From: a virus
IMG/VR virus record: IMGVR_UViG_3300010153_000043
Span: 1-33,700 of that record
Direction: 5' to 3' (one strand)
DNA: 33,700 nucleotides
Shown piece by piece: positions 15,293 to 24,725 of the stretch. The notes below the pieces were generated by a model that was given only the letters and a program-made list of their open reading frames with translations, did no database searches and was not told the DNA's origin. How positions within the stretch are numbered: position 1 is the stretch's first letter; each line of letters opens with the position of its first letter. The position numbers and the translations under genes are program-made.

Positions 15293-17134
15293 ATGGCTAT
15301 TCAACAGATAGGTGGACGTAACGTCTATGTAATAACTGGTTCAGGTAGTACTGGTGGTAGAACAAGTACTGGTCAATCTTGGGCAGACTTAGTAACTCAG
15401 CAAAGATACACTTTGTATGACGCAGCTTATAAACAAGCATTGCGTGAATATGAGTCGGGTAAGTTGTCTAATAAAGAACTAAAAAGAAGACACGACCAAA
15501 TTCAAAAAGAGTTAGAGGGTGAAAAACTTAGGCATAGTCAAAACATAAAAGATATAGAACTACGTAAATTGTCGGACATTTCACAAACTCAAAGAGCAAA
15601 TTTAACTAGTGCCAATGTAGCAGCAAGAGGTCGAGCAGCTAAATCAGAAGAGGAACAGATACCAGGTTATGACGAATACCTAGATACTTTAACTGATACA
15701 ATACTTGAAAAGAATAATAAAATACTAAGAGCAAGAAAAAACGTTGAACAAATACAAGACGAAGTAGTAAAAGAAAAGTTTAAATCCGATACTGAGATGT
15801 ATGCGTTTATAAACTCTGATGATTATAAAGATTTAAAAGCAAAAGGTGCGCTAGATACTACTGCACAAAGTCTTGGTTTATTAGCTGAACAAAGACAAAA
15901 AGCAGAAAAAGAAATAGAAACATTAAAAAGTAATCCGAAATACAAAGACGATAGGAATAAATTTGATGAGTATTATAAACAACAAAAAAATATAAAAGGT
16001 TCAGCAGTTAGTGAATTTAAACCTAAAAGGTTGCGGTCACAAGAAGAAAAGTTTGACGCATTAATACAACAAGAACAAGATGCAATAGATAGTATTGATA
16101 CTCGATTAGCAAATTTAGACTTTGAAGAACAAGACACTATTGATGTATTAGAACGTGCCGGACAACTTACCAGAGAAATGGAAAGTAGACCTATAAGACA
16201 ACCTAGAGAACCTAGGGAGCGTGGTAGGTTTCGAAGAGCAGAAATGGAAGCGTTAGGTGAATCACCTGAACCAGATGTTCCATTACAGTTGTCTGGTGCT
16301 GAACCTATGGGAATGACAGATACTGCAGTAACAGAAGCACCAACTATTGCTGAACCTGTGCAAGCAACTTATGGGTCTTTAGAAAATAAAGAAATACCAA
16401 TAATAGACCCTAATAGAACAATAGATGTATTAGACAAATCTCAATTTGGACACCCAGACAAACCACCGACACACGCACGAGAGCAATTATTGGATTATCG
16501 TAGGACTGACCCAATGGCTTTTCCTGCAAGAGGTGAAATGCCAAGTGGTGAAAGGCCAAGAGTTGAAAGGCTTGGTACACTGCCACAGTTTGAAGAAGTA
16601 GAAGAGGTTGAAGTAACAGATAGTCCTCAATCATCTAGAAGAGCTATACGTAAAAATATACAAAATCAGTTTAAACAAGTACGCAACTTAGATGACACAG
16701 AGAAAACAACTGTAGCAATACAACTATTGGAAGAATATAAAGACCAGTTTGGTGTTTCTAGTAAAGAATATAATAAATATAAGAAACTTATACTAGATGA
16801 ACTTGAAAAATCTCAAAACCCTGAAGAGGCAAGAGCGCATAGGTCAGCAGAACAATACATTAAAAAAGACCCAACTGCAGCTGCAAACTTATTAGTACCA
16901 AAAGAAATAGGCTCTTCTGTTCATGTAACTGACAGCACACAAAAATTAGTACAAGGTATTTTTGGTGGTCCTATACAAAAATTTGCTAATGACGAATTAG
17001 ATTTAGCAGAACTTGATAAATTGCGTAAAAATGCAATTGAACAAGTAAATAAAACTCCAATGGCGCAAGGCAAAAAAGACGCTTTAAAACTAATAGACAT
17101 AATGTATTGGACTGTTATTGAACAAAGTAGGTAG
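15293..17134 (+). CDS. Ejection-type internal protein, coiled coil
   Basis: The protein has 613 residues preceded by AAGGAAG. Residues 45-300 are almost entirely charged helix (Lys/Glu/Gln/Asp), probably coiled coil. Residues 300-440 are Pro/Glu/Arg-rich and likely disordered. The final 170 residues return to a charged helical pattern. It sits between a membrane-type small protein and a giant protein, the middle place of the presumed ejection set. No enzymatic motif is seen. A structural role inside the head or in the ejected channel is inferred. Confidence 0.7.
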   Translation: MAIQQIGGRNVYVITGSGSTGGRTSTGQSWADLVTQQRYTLYDAAYKQALREYESGKLSNKELKRRHDQIQKELEGEKLRHSQNIKDIELRKLSDISQTQRANLTSANVAARGRAAKSEEEQIPGYDEYLDTLTDTILEKNNKILRARKNVEQIQDEVVKEKFKSDTEMYAFINSDDYKDLKAKGALDTTAQSLGLLAEQRQKAEKEIETLKSNPKYKDDRNKFDEYYKQQKNIKGSAVSEFKPKRLRSQEEKFDALIQQEQDAIDSIDTRLANLDFEEQDTIDVLERAGQLTREMESRPIRQPREPRERGRFRRAEMEALGESPEPDVPLQLSGAEPMGMTDTAVTEAPTIAEPVQATYGSLENKEIPIIDPNRTIDVLDKSQFGHPDKPPTHAREQLLDYRRTDPMAFPARGEMPSGERPRVERLGTLPQFEEVEEVEVTDSPQSSRRAIRKNIQNQFKQVRNLDDTEKTTVAIQLLEEYKDQFGVSSKEYNKYKKLILDELEKSQNPEEARAHRSAEQYIKKDPTAAANLLVPKEIGSSVHVTDSTQKLVQGIFGGPIQKFANDELDLAELDKLRKNAIEQVNKTPMAQGKKDALKLIDIMYWTVIEQSR

Positions 17135-17136
17135 AT

Positions 17137-20100
17137 ATGGCTGAAGTATCAAAGAAGACTTTAGAAACCGCTCTTGGTGTAAGTTTAACGTCAATACAAT
17201 ACGAACTAATGCTTGCCAATAAAGATTTGTGGGACGCAGAATTAGAAGCAAAGATTGCAGTTGCTACTAATCCAATGTATCAACAACCAGCATATCAATC
17301 GCAAAGAGATACAGACTTTTTGCAACGTGTTGAAGATGTTAGGTCAAAAGCACAAATATCTGGATATGGTTCGCTTAGTGACAGAGAAGTTGAAACCTCA
17401 CCACCAATGGAAACACAACAAGAAAAACAAAGTAAATTTGGCATTTTAGGTACTGCATTGGATAAGCAATCAAGTGTTGCTGAAGAACAAGCATTCTTTG
17501 CTAAAACATACACAGAGGCAGGAGAATTAAAATACAATCTTATGAAAGCAGGTATGTCTTATGAGGAACAAGAAGCTGCCGGTGCTATGTATATAGAGTT
17601 GAGAAGAGACAATAAAGATAAAAGTAATAGAGAAATTTACGATATAGTTATACAAAAATTACAAACATTAAATACAGACGACTTAGATAAATATCAAAAT
17701 GTCTATGTAGATGAATTAATGACTGACAGAAAGTTAGTAGAAGTATTAACTCAAGCCGGATTGCCAGAAAAAGAGTTAGAGTCGGCTCGTACTATGTATC
17801 GACAAATAAAAGCAGACAACCCAGATAAAGGTAATCAAGAAGTCTTTAATCTAACAATGGACACATTAAATGCATTAAGCAGTCCTGGGTATATAACCAG
17901 AGAAGAATCGTTAGAACTATTATCAGATATGCGCACTAAAACAGGTGTAGAGCAATTGCCATTTGGTGCAACTAAATCTGATAACTTACTAAGTAGTGTT
18001 TTAGAGAAACAAAGGAACCCAGGTTTAGGTTTACGCAAGTATGATAAATATCAACAAGAATATTTAAACAGTGTACAAAAAGATAAGTACAACAAAGCCA
18101 TTCAACAGAAAAAAGCAGAAATAAATACTTTATTAGATTCTTTACAATACACGTATGCAGGGCAATCAACTAGTGACCCTAAAGTAGAATTTGAAAGATT
18201 ACAAACTACACAACCAGAGTTTTTTGAAGTATACATTGGTGCAGATTTAAATGGTGATGGTGTACCAGATGAAGAAATATTTATGCCACAAGAAGTTTTT
18301 GAATACTTACAAAACAATCGTACTGGCGGTACTGTATTTAGCCCAACAACTGACACTGACATTATAGAAGCAATAGAAAATGGCGACTTTAAATCTATAG
18401 GTAGAAAACCAATTACGTATGTTACTGATACAGTACCTAGAGGAACACTTAGTGCCTTGGCAGCTGTTCGAACCTATAAAGAAATAGGCGACCCAGATTG
18501 GCAAACTGATATAGACAAGCGACGACAAGTTTTAGAAAACCTAGACTTGTTTAGTACTGAAAGTCTTGGTGGTACTAGAACAGACCCTTTAGGTGGTATA
18601 GCAGAGGGTACTGGTAGTTGGTTATTGCGTAATGCATTGATGCCTTATAATGTAACTGCAGCACTAACAACCAATGCTATTGAATCTGTAGCAGAACCTG
18701 GTATGGCATTAGCGTTTGAGGGTCTTGAAAAGGTAGGTTTAGCAAATGAAGCAGATTACTTTGCTGATTTAGGTTCAGGAAGAAGAGCCAGAATAAGAGA
18801 AAGACCTAACCTATATAAAGAAGACGATTGGGTATATGATGTTGCTGACAACATAGCACGTAACAAAGGATTCGTTGGTGAAGGTACAGTTATAGCAGAC
18901 AACTTGAATCTAGAGGGTTGGGCGAATTGGGCTACACACGGTGGTTATTTTGTTATGGACTTAGTGGACCCTACTCTTGATGTAGGAGCCGGTGTTGTTA
19001 GTGGCGTTACAGCATATAGAGCAACTAAAAAAACACACGATGCTATCTATGGAGCCTTAAGTCAAGCAGAAGCAATGAGTGCTGCTACTAAAGCATTCAA
19101 AGAACAAGTAGACAACCCATTTAACTTAATAGGTATGACTACAAGAGTTGGACGAAAGTTTAAAACACCAATACCACCTAACTTACAAACTAATGATGTA
19201 ATGTTGGTAATGAGTGATAATATGGCTCAAAACCTAGCAGCAGATAGAATGCTTAGAACTGGTAATTTTCATAACGATGAATTTTTTAACTCAGCAGTTG
19301 GACGTGAGTACACACTAGATACCACAGGTTTGCCAGCCGTAAATGCGTCAAGACGATTTAGAGCAGAGATTGACAAAGTTGAATCGTCAAAAAGAATATT
19401 ACAAGAATATGATGCAACAGTAGACGAAATTTATAAATTAGAAAGGTTATACATGAGGGCTTTAGAACGTGGTGAAGACGGTGGATTAACGTTTCACGAA
19501 TTTGTATTACAAGAATCTAAAACATTATCTAAAGCACCACGTATTAGTACATATTCAGAATTAATAGCAACACCTGGTAAACCTAACTACAAATCTATTA
19601 GAGATGCTTTAGATGTAAATCTTGAAACATTAGGTAAAAATAATGAATATATAAATTTAAAACCTAATAGAGATTACTTTGCTGATGGTAATGGTGTTGA
19701 GGATATAATAAAGGTATTAGATACAATATATGGTAGAAACATATTCTTTGATATGTCTGCAAAGTTATTGCCTGATGTTGTTAATAAAAGTCTTGCAAAA
19801 GTATCTTTTATTACTCGAAACACCATAGCAGACAAACGTGTTATTCCTAAGATTATAGCAGCTGCCTCTCAAAGCGATATAGGGCAAGCATTATATACCG
19901 TTGTGAAACTATCTACTAGAGTTGGTGACGATGGTAAAGTAATTACTCCAATGATTTCTGTTAAACGAAACTCGCCTGATGCTGTTATGAGTCAGTTCAC
20001 TGGTCGTCAAACAACAGCACCAGCAGAAACAATACGAGCGTATGATTTATCTGATATGGATATGCTAGATGAATTTAGACTGCGTGAATCTGTTGAACGA

Positions 20101-23100
20101 TTGGATATAAGTGGTGGTTTGAAAACACAAATATTGGATGACATAACAGAATCACGTATCTTAAGTTTAGATGATTACAACTTTTTAATAAGTACTAATA
20201 CAGATAGAGTAGCACGTAGGTTTGCCGAGACTGCGTCATTCGAAGACCTTGAAAAACTTAGTCCAGAGAACTTTGGTAGGTTAATGGAAGCACCTGAAAC
20301 TGCTTATCGTTTATCTGATTTATCTTGGAAAAAATTTCAAACAGGTATTACAAACTTGTTAAAAAGACAAACAGAAGAAGTACCGGTTGCTACATTTCAA
20401 TCTTTTAGGCAAAAGCGTGTGTTGCAAGAATACAATCAACAACTAAGCACACTACAAGAACGGTCTTCACAAACATTCAAACAGTTAACAAATGACCGAA
20501 TACCGGCAGCACGAAATGAAGTTGTAAAAAGATATATTAATAATCCAGAAGACTTTACTGTGCTTAGTAAAGAAGAAGCATTGTCAATAATGGTAGTTGG
20601 AGAAAAGACTACTGGTGTTTCTAAATTTCAACAAAAACAAATATTAGAACTGGTTATTGATGATGTAATACATAATGTGTTTAAAAGAAACGTAGATGTT
20701 GCAAGTACTACTAATACAGCAAGCGACCAAATAAGTGGTATTAAAAGATTCTTAAAGAACGATATTTTTACTGAACACGGAAAAGAATATATAGAAACTA
20801 AAATACTTGAAATAAGTCAAAGAATAGTTGATAACCCAACAACATTTAAAAGTGAATTAGATAACTTGTTAAAAGACTTAGATGAAGCAATACAAGCTAC
20901 GTTAGCAGAACAAAAAGACCGTTCAGTTTTTACTGAGTTAGACGGTAAAATACAAGATGTTACACTACCTATTATAGACCCTAAAGGGGCTTCTAATATA
21001 GATAGTCTTGCAAGTTTAAAGTATTCAGACAAATATGAAGAGACATTATTGTCTGCGTATATGTTTGCAGAACAACAAAGAGAACTATCAAAGTTTGTTG
21101 CACGTTCAATGCGTAGAGATATGTTAGATTTAAACATACTTGATATATTACCAAATACATCATTCAATCAAAAATCATTTGAAAGCGCAATACAAGAAGC
21201 AGTACCTTTAAGATTTGAAGACCTAAGTAATGGTAATGACAAAAATCCGTTGTATAGAACAATGGACCTTGTAGAAGAGGCACATAGAATAAACGTTGCA
21301 GAAAACTTGGATACTGCTGTTGATTTAAAAAACATAGATAGAGAAATCTACCGACAAATTAATAGAGCAAGTAAAGAATTCAAAAAACTTGGTGGTGCTG
21401 AGAAGACCGAAGAAATTAAGAAACAGAATAAGAGAATACGTGAAACATTAACAGAAGAACGGAAAGTAAAAAATCAAGTAATTAAACAAGAACTAGGACG
21501 TTTTGATTTTGACATTGACATACAAAGGTCGGTTTTAAAAGATGAAAAACAACTAGCATTAGAATCGTATTTAGGAACTAAGACTAAGCGTAAGAAAACA
21601 CAAGTCTTTCCAACACCAGGACAACCACGTATAAGTTGGAAAACTAGAAAAACTACTGACCCTAAATACAAACAAATACGAAATGATTATAATAGAAAAC
21701 TTAAACAATTAGATGCAAATGCAAAACGAGATAGAAAATTATTAAAACAAACCTTGGTAAACGAAAAGAATAAAGAACTAGAACTATTAAGAGATGATTT
21801 ACTGAGAGAACGTGACACAGTTGCAAAAAATTTAACAGACGAAATAAATGAACAGTTAGGCGATATAGATGGAGTTAAGTTTGATTTAAGTCAGCGTAAA
21901 ACCATAGTAGAAAAAATTGATTATATGCGTCGTGAAATCATAGGTTGGGATTCTATTTTGTTTGATACAATAGGATACGATAAAGCGTTTGACGATATAT
22001 ACGACGCTATGAAAGCAGCAGAGTTACCAGAGGATGAAGTTGCAGCAATAGCCAATAAAGTAGATGAATACGCAGACTTAGTACTTAGAAACAATGGATA
22101 CCTAGACAACATAAGTGGGGCTACTACACAAAGTATTGTTGAAAGCATAGAACAGTTGTTTGCTTCTCCAGGTTTAGCCACAGCAGTGTTAGGTAAAGAC
22201 GCGTTCTTAAACCTAAAAAGTGCATTCAACAAAACTGCTTTTAATGCTAATCTAGGTCAAATTCTAAGGGACCATAGTGATGCTTTTGATGGGATTTCTA
22301 ATGTGTTTAATTACTCGCAAGGGTTATTTTACACAGGCATACTAGGTACTCCAGGTTCTATAATGCGTAATACTTTAAGCGCGCCATATATTATTTATCA
22401 AACTACAGGTTATAAATTAGGGTTTCCAAAAATAACAGTTACTCCAAAAGGTAGACGTGTTGGTATAGACCCTGGCAATTACGTAACAAGAGGTATGGAC
22501 GCAGTCTACGAGGGTAGTGACCCTAACAGTCGGTTGTACAATGCTATTGCGGTAACAGACCCTTTGGGAAGACAATACACTTACAGTGATGTATACAATA
22601 TATTAAGCAAAGCTGGTATTCGTAATAGATTTACCGCTATTAAAAATATGTTGCGTAACGGTGACTTTATAAAAGAACTGAAAGGAATGAAAGAACAAGG
22701 CTATTTAAGTGATAGTTTGTTTAAAAGAATTATAGAAAGTACAAAAGAGGCGGTGCTTGCCCCTACTCGGGCTATAAAAAAAGGTCAAGCGCCAAGTCCT
22801 AGTCAAATACCAGTTTTCAATTTACTAGATAAAGGTTATTCTGTACAAAGCAAAACTGATTTTACCTTTCGTGCTGGTGTATTAATTAAAGCATTAGAAG
22901 AGGGTAAAAGTTTAGAAGAAGCAGCTGCACTTAGTAGACGTAGTTTGTTTGATTACAGTGATATGGCAGAGTCGGCACGATTTTTAAAAAACCTTTTTGT
23001 GTTTGTAAACTTTACATATCAAAATATGGCTCACACATTAAACGCTATTGTAGCTGCTGGTCGAGGTGATGCAACAAACCTACTTCGATATGCAAAAACA

Positions 23101-23967
23101 ATGAAGTTTCAAAATGGTCTGCAAGTACTAATAGATGAATTTAACGATGACAAAAACAAACTTCCGTATGAATACTACTATCCACGGTATGCACAAGAAA
23201 GTATAAACATTATTATAGATAGAGGGAACAATGGTGGTGTAGTTAAGTTTGCAAGATTACCACAAGTACCAGCTATAGATAGTGTATTGGCTTTTGCAGA
23301 TGCGTTTGGTAGTATTTTTATGGGTGCGCCAGATACTGAAAGTATTACAGAACAAGTTGAGGGTTTTATTCATCCTATCATTAAAGAAATTGGAAGTAAG
23401 ATTTTTAACAATAAATATGAACCTGGAAATGTACCAGCAGAATATATTACTATGATTAAAATGACAGGAAGTAAAACCCCTGTTGAGATTGCAAATGCTT
23501 TAGAAAAAATAGCTGGAGGTATAGTTATACCCAAACCAGCAAACCCTAATAAGAAAGGTGTAGTAGATGGTTACGTATATCCATTAGATAAAAAGCAAAA
23601 AGAAAAATTCTATCACGAATCTATGGCAACAGTATTGCAAGTTTCTGGGTTAAAAACATTAACATTCCAAATGTTAAGAATGATAGACCCAACAGGTACT
23701 GTTGTTGATTTTAATGATAATACTTTTGAAGAAAACCTTATGGGAACTATGCAAAATATACACGCATTTTTGGGGTTGTATTCTATATCTCAAATGGAAT
23801 CTCCTCAAGCACAACAACTAAGAGCCTTGAAGAATCTTATTGGAGAACTAGAACAAATGAAAAAACAATCGGATGATATAACTAATGCAGTTATACTTCG
23901 TGGTGACTTTGCAAAAGAATATGAAACTGAAGAAGACGATACTGGTGATACTGGATTAGATGATTAA
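17137..23967 (+). CDS. Giant internal virion (ejection) protein
   Basis: The protein has 2276 residues, 20% of the window. It starts 2 bases after the previous stop with an AGGTAGAT leader. It is mostly charged helix with long Lys/Glu/Gln stretches. Residues 370-380 (DLNGDGVPDEE) form a calcium-loop-like DxNxDGxxD motif. A Gly/Ala-rich, less charged part lies near residues 480-640. Near residues 1935-1970 there is a segment FDYSDMAESARFLKNLFVFV followed by aromatic and small residues, which resembles C-terminal domains I associate with very large phage polyvalent or ejection proteins. I searched by eye for single-subunit RNA polymerase motifs, as in the N4 virion polymerase, and saw none. A role as the main ejected channel or lytic-channel protein is likely but not proven. 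Confidence 0.75.
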   Translation: MAEVSKKTLETALGVSLTSIQYELMLANKDLWDAELEAKIAVATNPMYQQPAYQSQRDTDFLQRVEDVRSKAQISGYGSLSDREVETSPPMETQQEKQSKFGILGTALDKQSSVAEEQAFFAKTYTEAGELKYNLMKAGMSYEEQEAAGAMYIELRRDNKDKSNREIYDIVIQKLQTLNTDDLDKYQNVYVDELMTDRKLVEVLTQAGLPEKELESARTMYRQIKADNPDKGNQEVFNLTMDTLNALSSPGYITREESLELLSDMRTKTGVEQLPFGATKSDNLLSSVLEKQRNPGLGLRKYDKYQQEYLNSVQKDKYNKAIQQKKAEINTLLDSLQYTYAGQSTSDPKVEFERLQTTQPEFFEVYIGADLNGDGVPDEEIFMPQEVFEYLQNNRTGGTVFSPTTDTDIIEAIENGDFKSIGRKPITYVTDTVPRGTLSALAAVRTYKEIGDPDWQTDIDKRRQVLENLDLFSTESLGGTRTDPLGGIAEGTGSWLLRNALMPYNVTAALTTNAIESVAEPGMALAFEGLEKVGLANEADYFADLGSGRRARIRERPNLYKEDDWVYDVADNIARNKGFVGEGTVIADNLNLEGWANWATHGGYFVMDLVDPTLDVGAGVVSGVTAYRATKKTHDAIYGALSQAEAMSAATKAFKEQVDNPFNLIGMTTRVGRKFKTPIPPNLQTNDVMLVMSDNMAQNLAADRMLRTGNFHNDEFFNSAVGREYTLDTTGLPAVNASRRFRAEIDKVESSKRILQEYDATVDEIYKLERLYMRALERGEDGGLTFHEFVLQESKTLSKAPRISTYSELIATPGKPNYKSIRDALDVNLETLGKNNEYINLKPNRDYFADGNGVEDIIKVLDTIYGRNIFFDMSAKLLPDVVNKSLAKVSFITRNTIADKRVIPKIIAAASQSDIGQALYTVVKLSTRVGDDGKVITPMISVKRNSPDAVMSQFTGRQTTAPAETIRAYDLSDMDMLDEFRLRESVERLDISGGLKTQILDDITESRILSLDDYNFLISTNTDRVARRFAETASFEDLEKLSPENFGRLMEAPETAYRLSDLSWKKFQTGITNLLKRQTEEVPVATFQSFRQKRVLQEYNQQLSTLQERSSQTFKQLTNDRIPAARNEVVKRYINNPEDFTVLSKEEALSIMVVGEKTTGVSKFQQKQILELVIDDVIHNVFKRNVDVASTTNTASDQISGIKRFLKNDIFTEHGKEYIETKILEISQRIVDNPTTFKSELDNLLKDLDEAIQATLAEQKDRSVFTELDGKIQDVTLPIIDPKGASNIDSLASLKYSDKYEETLLSAYMFAEQQRELSKFVARSMRRDMLDLNILDILPNTSFNQKSFESAIQEAVPLRFEDLSNGNDKNPLYRTMDLVEEAHRINVAENLDTAVDLKNIDREIYRQINRASKEFKKLGGAEKTEEIKKQNKRIRETLTEERKVKNQVIKQELGRFDFDIDIQRSVLKDEKQLALESYLGTKTKRKKTQVFPTPGQPRISWKTRKTTDPKYKQIRNDYNRKLKQLDANAKRDRKLLKQTLVNEKNKELELLRDDLLRERDTVAKNLTDEINEQLGDIDGVKFDLSQRKTIVEKIDYMRREIIGWDSILFDTIGYDKAFDDIYDAMKAAELPEDEVAAIANKVDEYADLVLRNNGYLDNISGATTQSIVESIEQLFASPGLATAVLGKDAFLNLKSAFNKTAFNANLGQILRDHSDAFDGISNVFNYSQGLFYTGILGTPGSIMRNTLSAPYIIYQTTGYKLGFPKITVTPKGRRVGIDPGNYVTRGMDAVYEGSDPNSRLYNAIAVTDPLGRQYTYSDVYNILSKAGIRNRFTAIKNMLRNGDFIKELKGMKEQGYLSDSLFKRIIESTKEAVLAPTRAIKKGQAPSPSQIPVFNLLDKGYSVQSKTDFTFRAGVLIKALEEGKSLEEAAALSRRSLFDYSDMAESARFLKNLFVFVNFTYQNMAHTLNAIVAAGRGDATNLLRYAKTMKFQNGLQVLIDEFNDDKNKLPYEYYYPRYAQESINIIIDRGNNGGVVKFARLPQVPAIDSVLAFADAFGSIFMGAPDTESITEQVEGFIHPIIKEIGSKIFNNKYEPGNVPAEYITMIKMTGSKTPVEIANALEKIAGGIVIPKPANPNKKGVVDGYVYPLDKKQKEKFYHESMATVLQVSGLKTLTFQMLRMIDPTGTVVDFNDNTFEENLMGTMQNIHAFLGLYSISQMESPQAQQLRALKNLIGELEQMKKQSDDITNAVILRGDFAKEYETEEDDTGDTGLDD

Positions 23968-23969
23968 GA

Positions 23970-23998
23970 TTGACAATGTTGCAAACACAGCATAAACT
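23970..23998 (+). promoter_or_regulatory. Promoter of the fibre gene block
   Basis: TTGACA (23970-23975), a 17-base spacer, and TAAACT (23993-23998). The -35 box is perfect and the -10 box is four of six. It lies right after the stop of the giant gene and 31 bases before the ATG at 24029, which has a strong GGAGGAG ribosome binding site. Confidence 0.7.
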
Positions 23999-24028
23999 AT
24001 AGTCGTATCGGTAGCCGGAGGAGAAGAT

Positions 24029-24454
24029 ATGGCAAAGTCAGGAAAATTTTATCACGCAACCACCAACAATACTGCAGTTGCAGCAGTTGGAACATCGTTT
24101 AATGCTGGTAAGAATCACAAGCACGAACTTGTATACTCAACACCATTAGGAACTACTAGTAAATTCTTAGGTAAAGTTGAGGGGTTCACAGTAAAAGTTA
24201 ATACCATTGCTGGAGGGTCTGGTACACCGACTCTTACACTACGTGGTGCTACTGATGCTACTGGAGACAACACTTGGTTCCCAGATACTGCTGGACAACT
24301 AGCATTGGGTATTAGTACTGCTACCATTGGAGTTGCAGCTTACGAGTTTAAACTGCCTTTGAACATCGAAACTAGCGATGATGTATACTTGTTCTTTAAG
24401 ATAGACCAAGGAAGCTGTACCATAGAAAAGAGTACAATCACCTGGAGTGAATAA
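24029..24454 (+). CDS. Small beta-rich virion protein
   Basis: The protein has 141 residues behind GGAGGAG. It is rich in Thr, Gly, Ala and Val, with a His-rich stretch near residue 30 and a regular beta pattern to the end (SDDVYLFFKIDQGSCTIEKS). No family is recognised. It is the first gene after the promoter at 23970 and is coupled to the next gene by TAATG. The company of the fibre gene suggests a surface, adhesin or fibre-accessory role. Confidence 0.78.
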   Translation: MAKSGKFYHATTNNTAVAAVGTSFNAGKNHKHELVYSTPLGTTSKFLGKVEGFTVKVNTIAGGSGTPTLTLRGATDATGDNTWFPDTAGQLALGISTATIGVAAYEFKLPLNIETSDDVYLFFKIDQGSCTIEKSTITWSE

Positions 24455-24714
24455 TGCCAGTCGCCTCACCCTTTGAATCGGGTGGGAGCGGTGGAACCGT
24501 TAATCTCAAGATAGATGACCTTACCTCTTCTTGCGACGGTAGTTCTCAAAGTTTCACAGTTTCTTCGCCCTACAAAACTGGTCTAATTCAGATATATTGG
24601 AATGGACTACTTCAGACATCTACTGAGATAACTGAAGTGTCACAAACAACTTTTTCTACAGACTTCATACCAACTAACGACGACAACTTAGTCGCAGTGT
24701 ATATACAAAAATAG
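24454..24714 (+). CDS. Single beta module resembling the fibre C-terminus
   Basis: The protein has 86 residues. After a short Gly/Ser-rich start it has one beta module: DGSSQSFTVSSPY, then LIQIYWNGLLQTSTEIT, then NDDNLVAVYIQK at the end. The same sequence of elements is found at the C-terminus of the tail fibre encoded next door: DGSKTAFDLPEA, then GSIVYLNGLALEKV, then a final SSDLTCLYFG. This looks like a free-standing copy of the fibre tip module. It may cap the fibre or form its own small spike; this is inferred. It shares one base with the previous stop. Confidence 0.75.
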   Translation: MPVASPFESGGSGGTVNLKIDDLTSSCDGSSQSFTVSSPYKTGLIQIYWNGLLQTSTEITEVSQTTFSTDFIPTNDDNLVAVYIQK

Positions 24715-24725
24715 GAGAACAAGCA

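Noticed and set aside
17137-23967. Virion RNA polymerase of the N4 type
   Set aside because: The length is suggestive, but I could not find the conserved single-subunit polymerase motifs by eye. Segment-wise HHpred would settle it.
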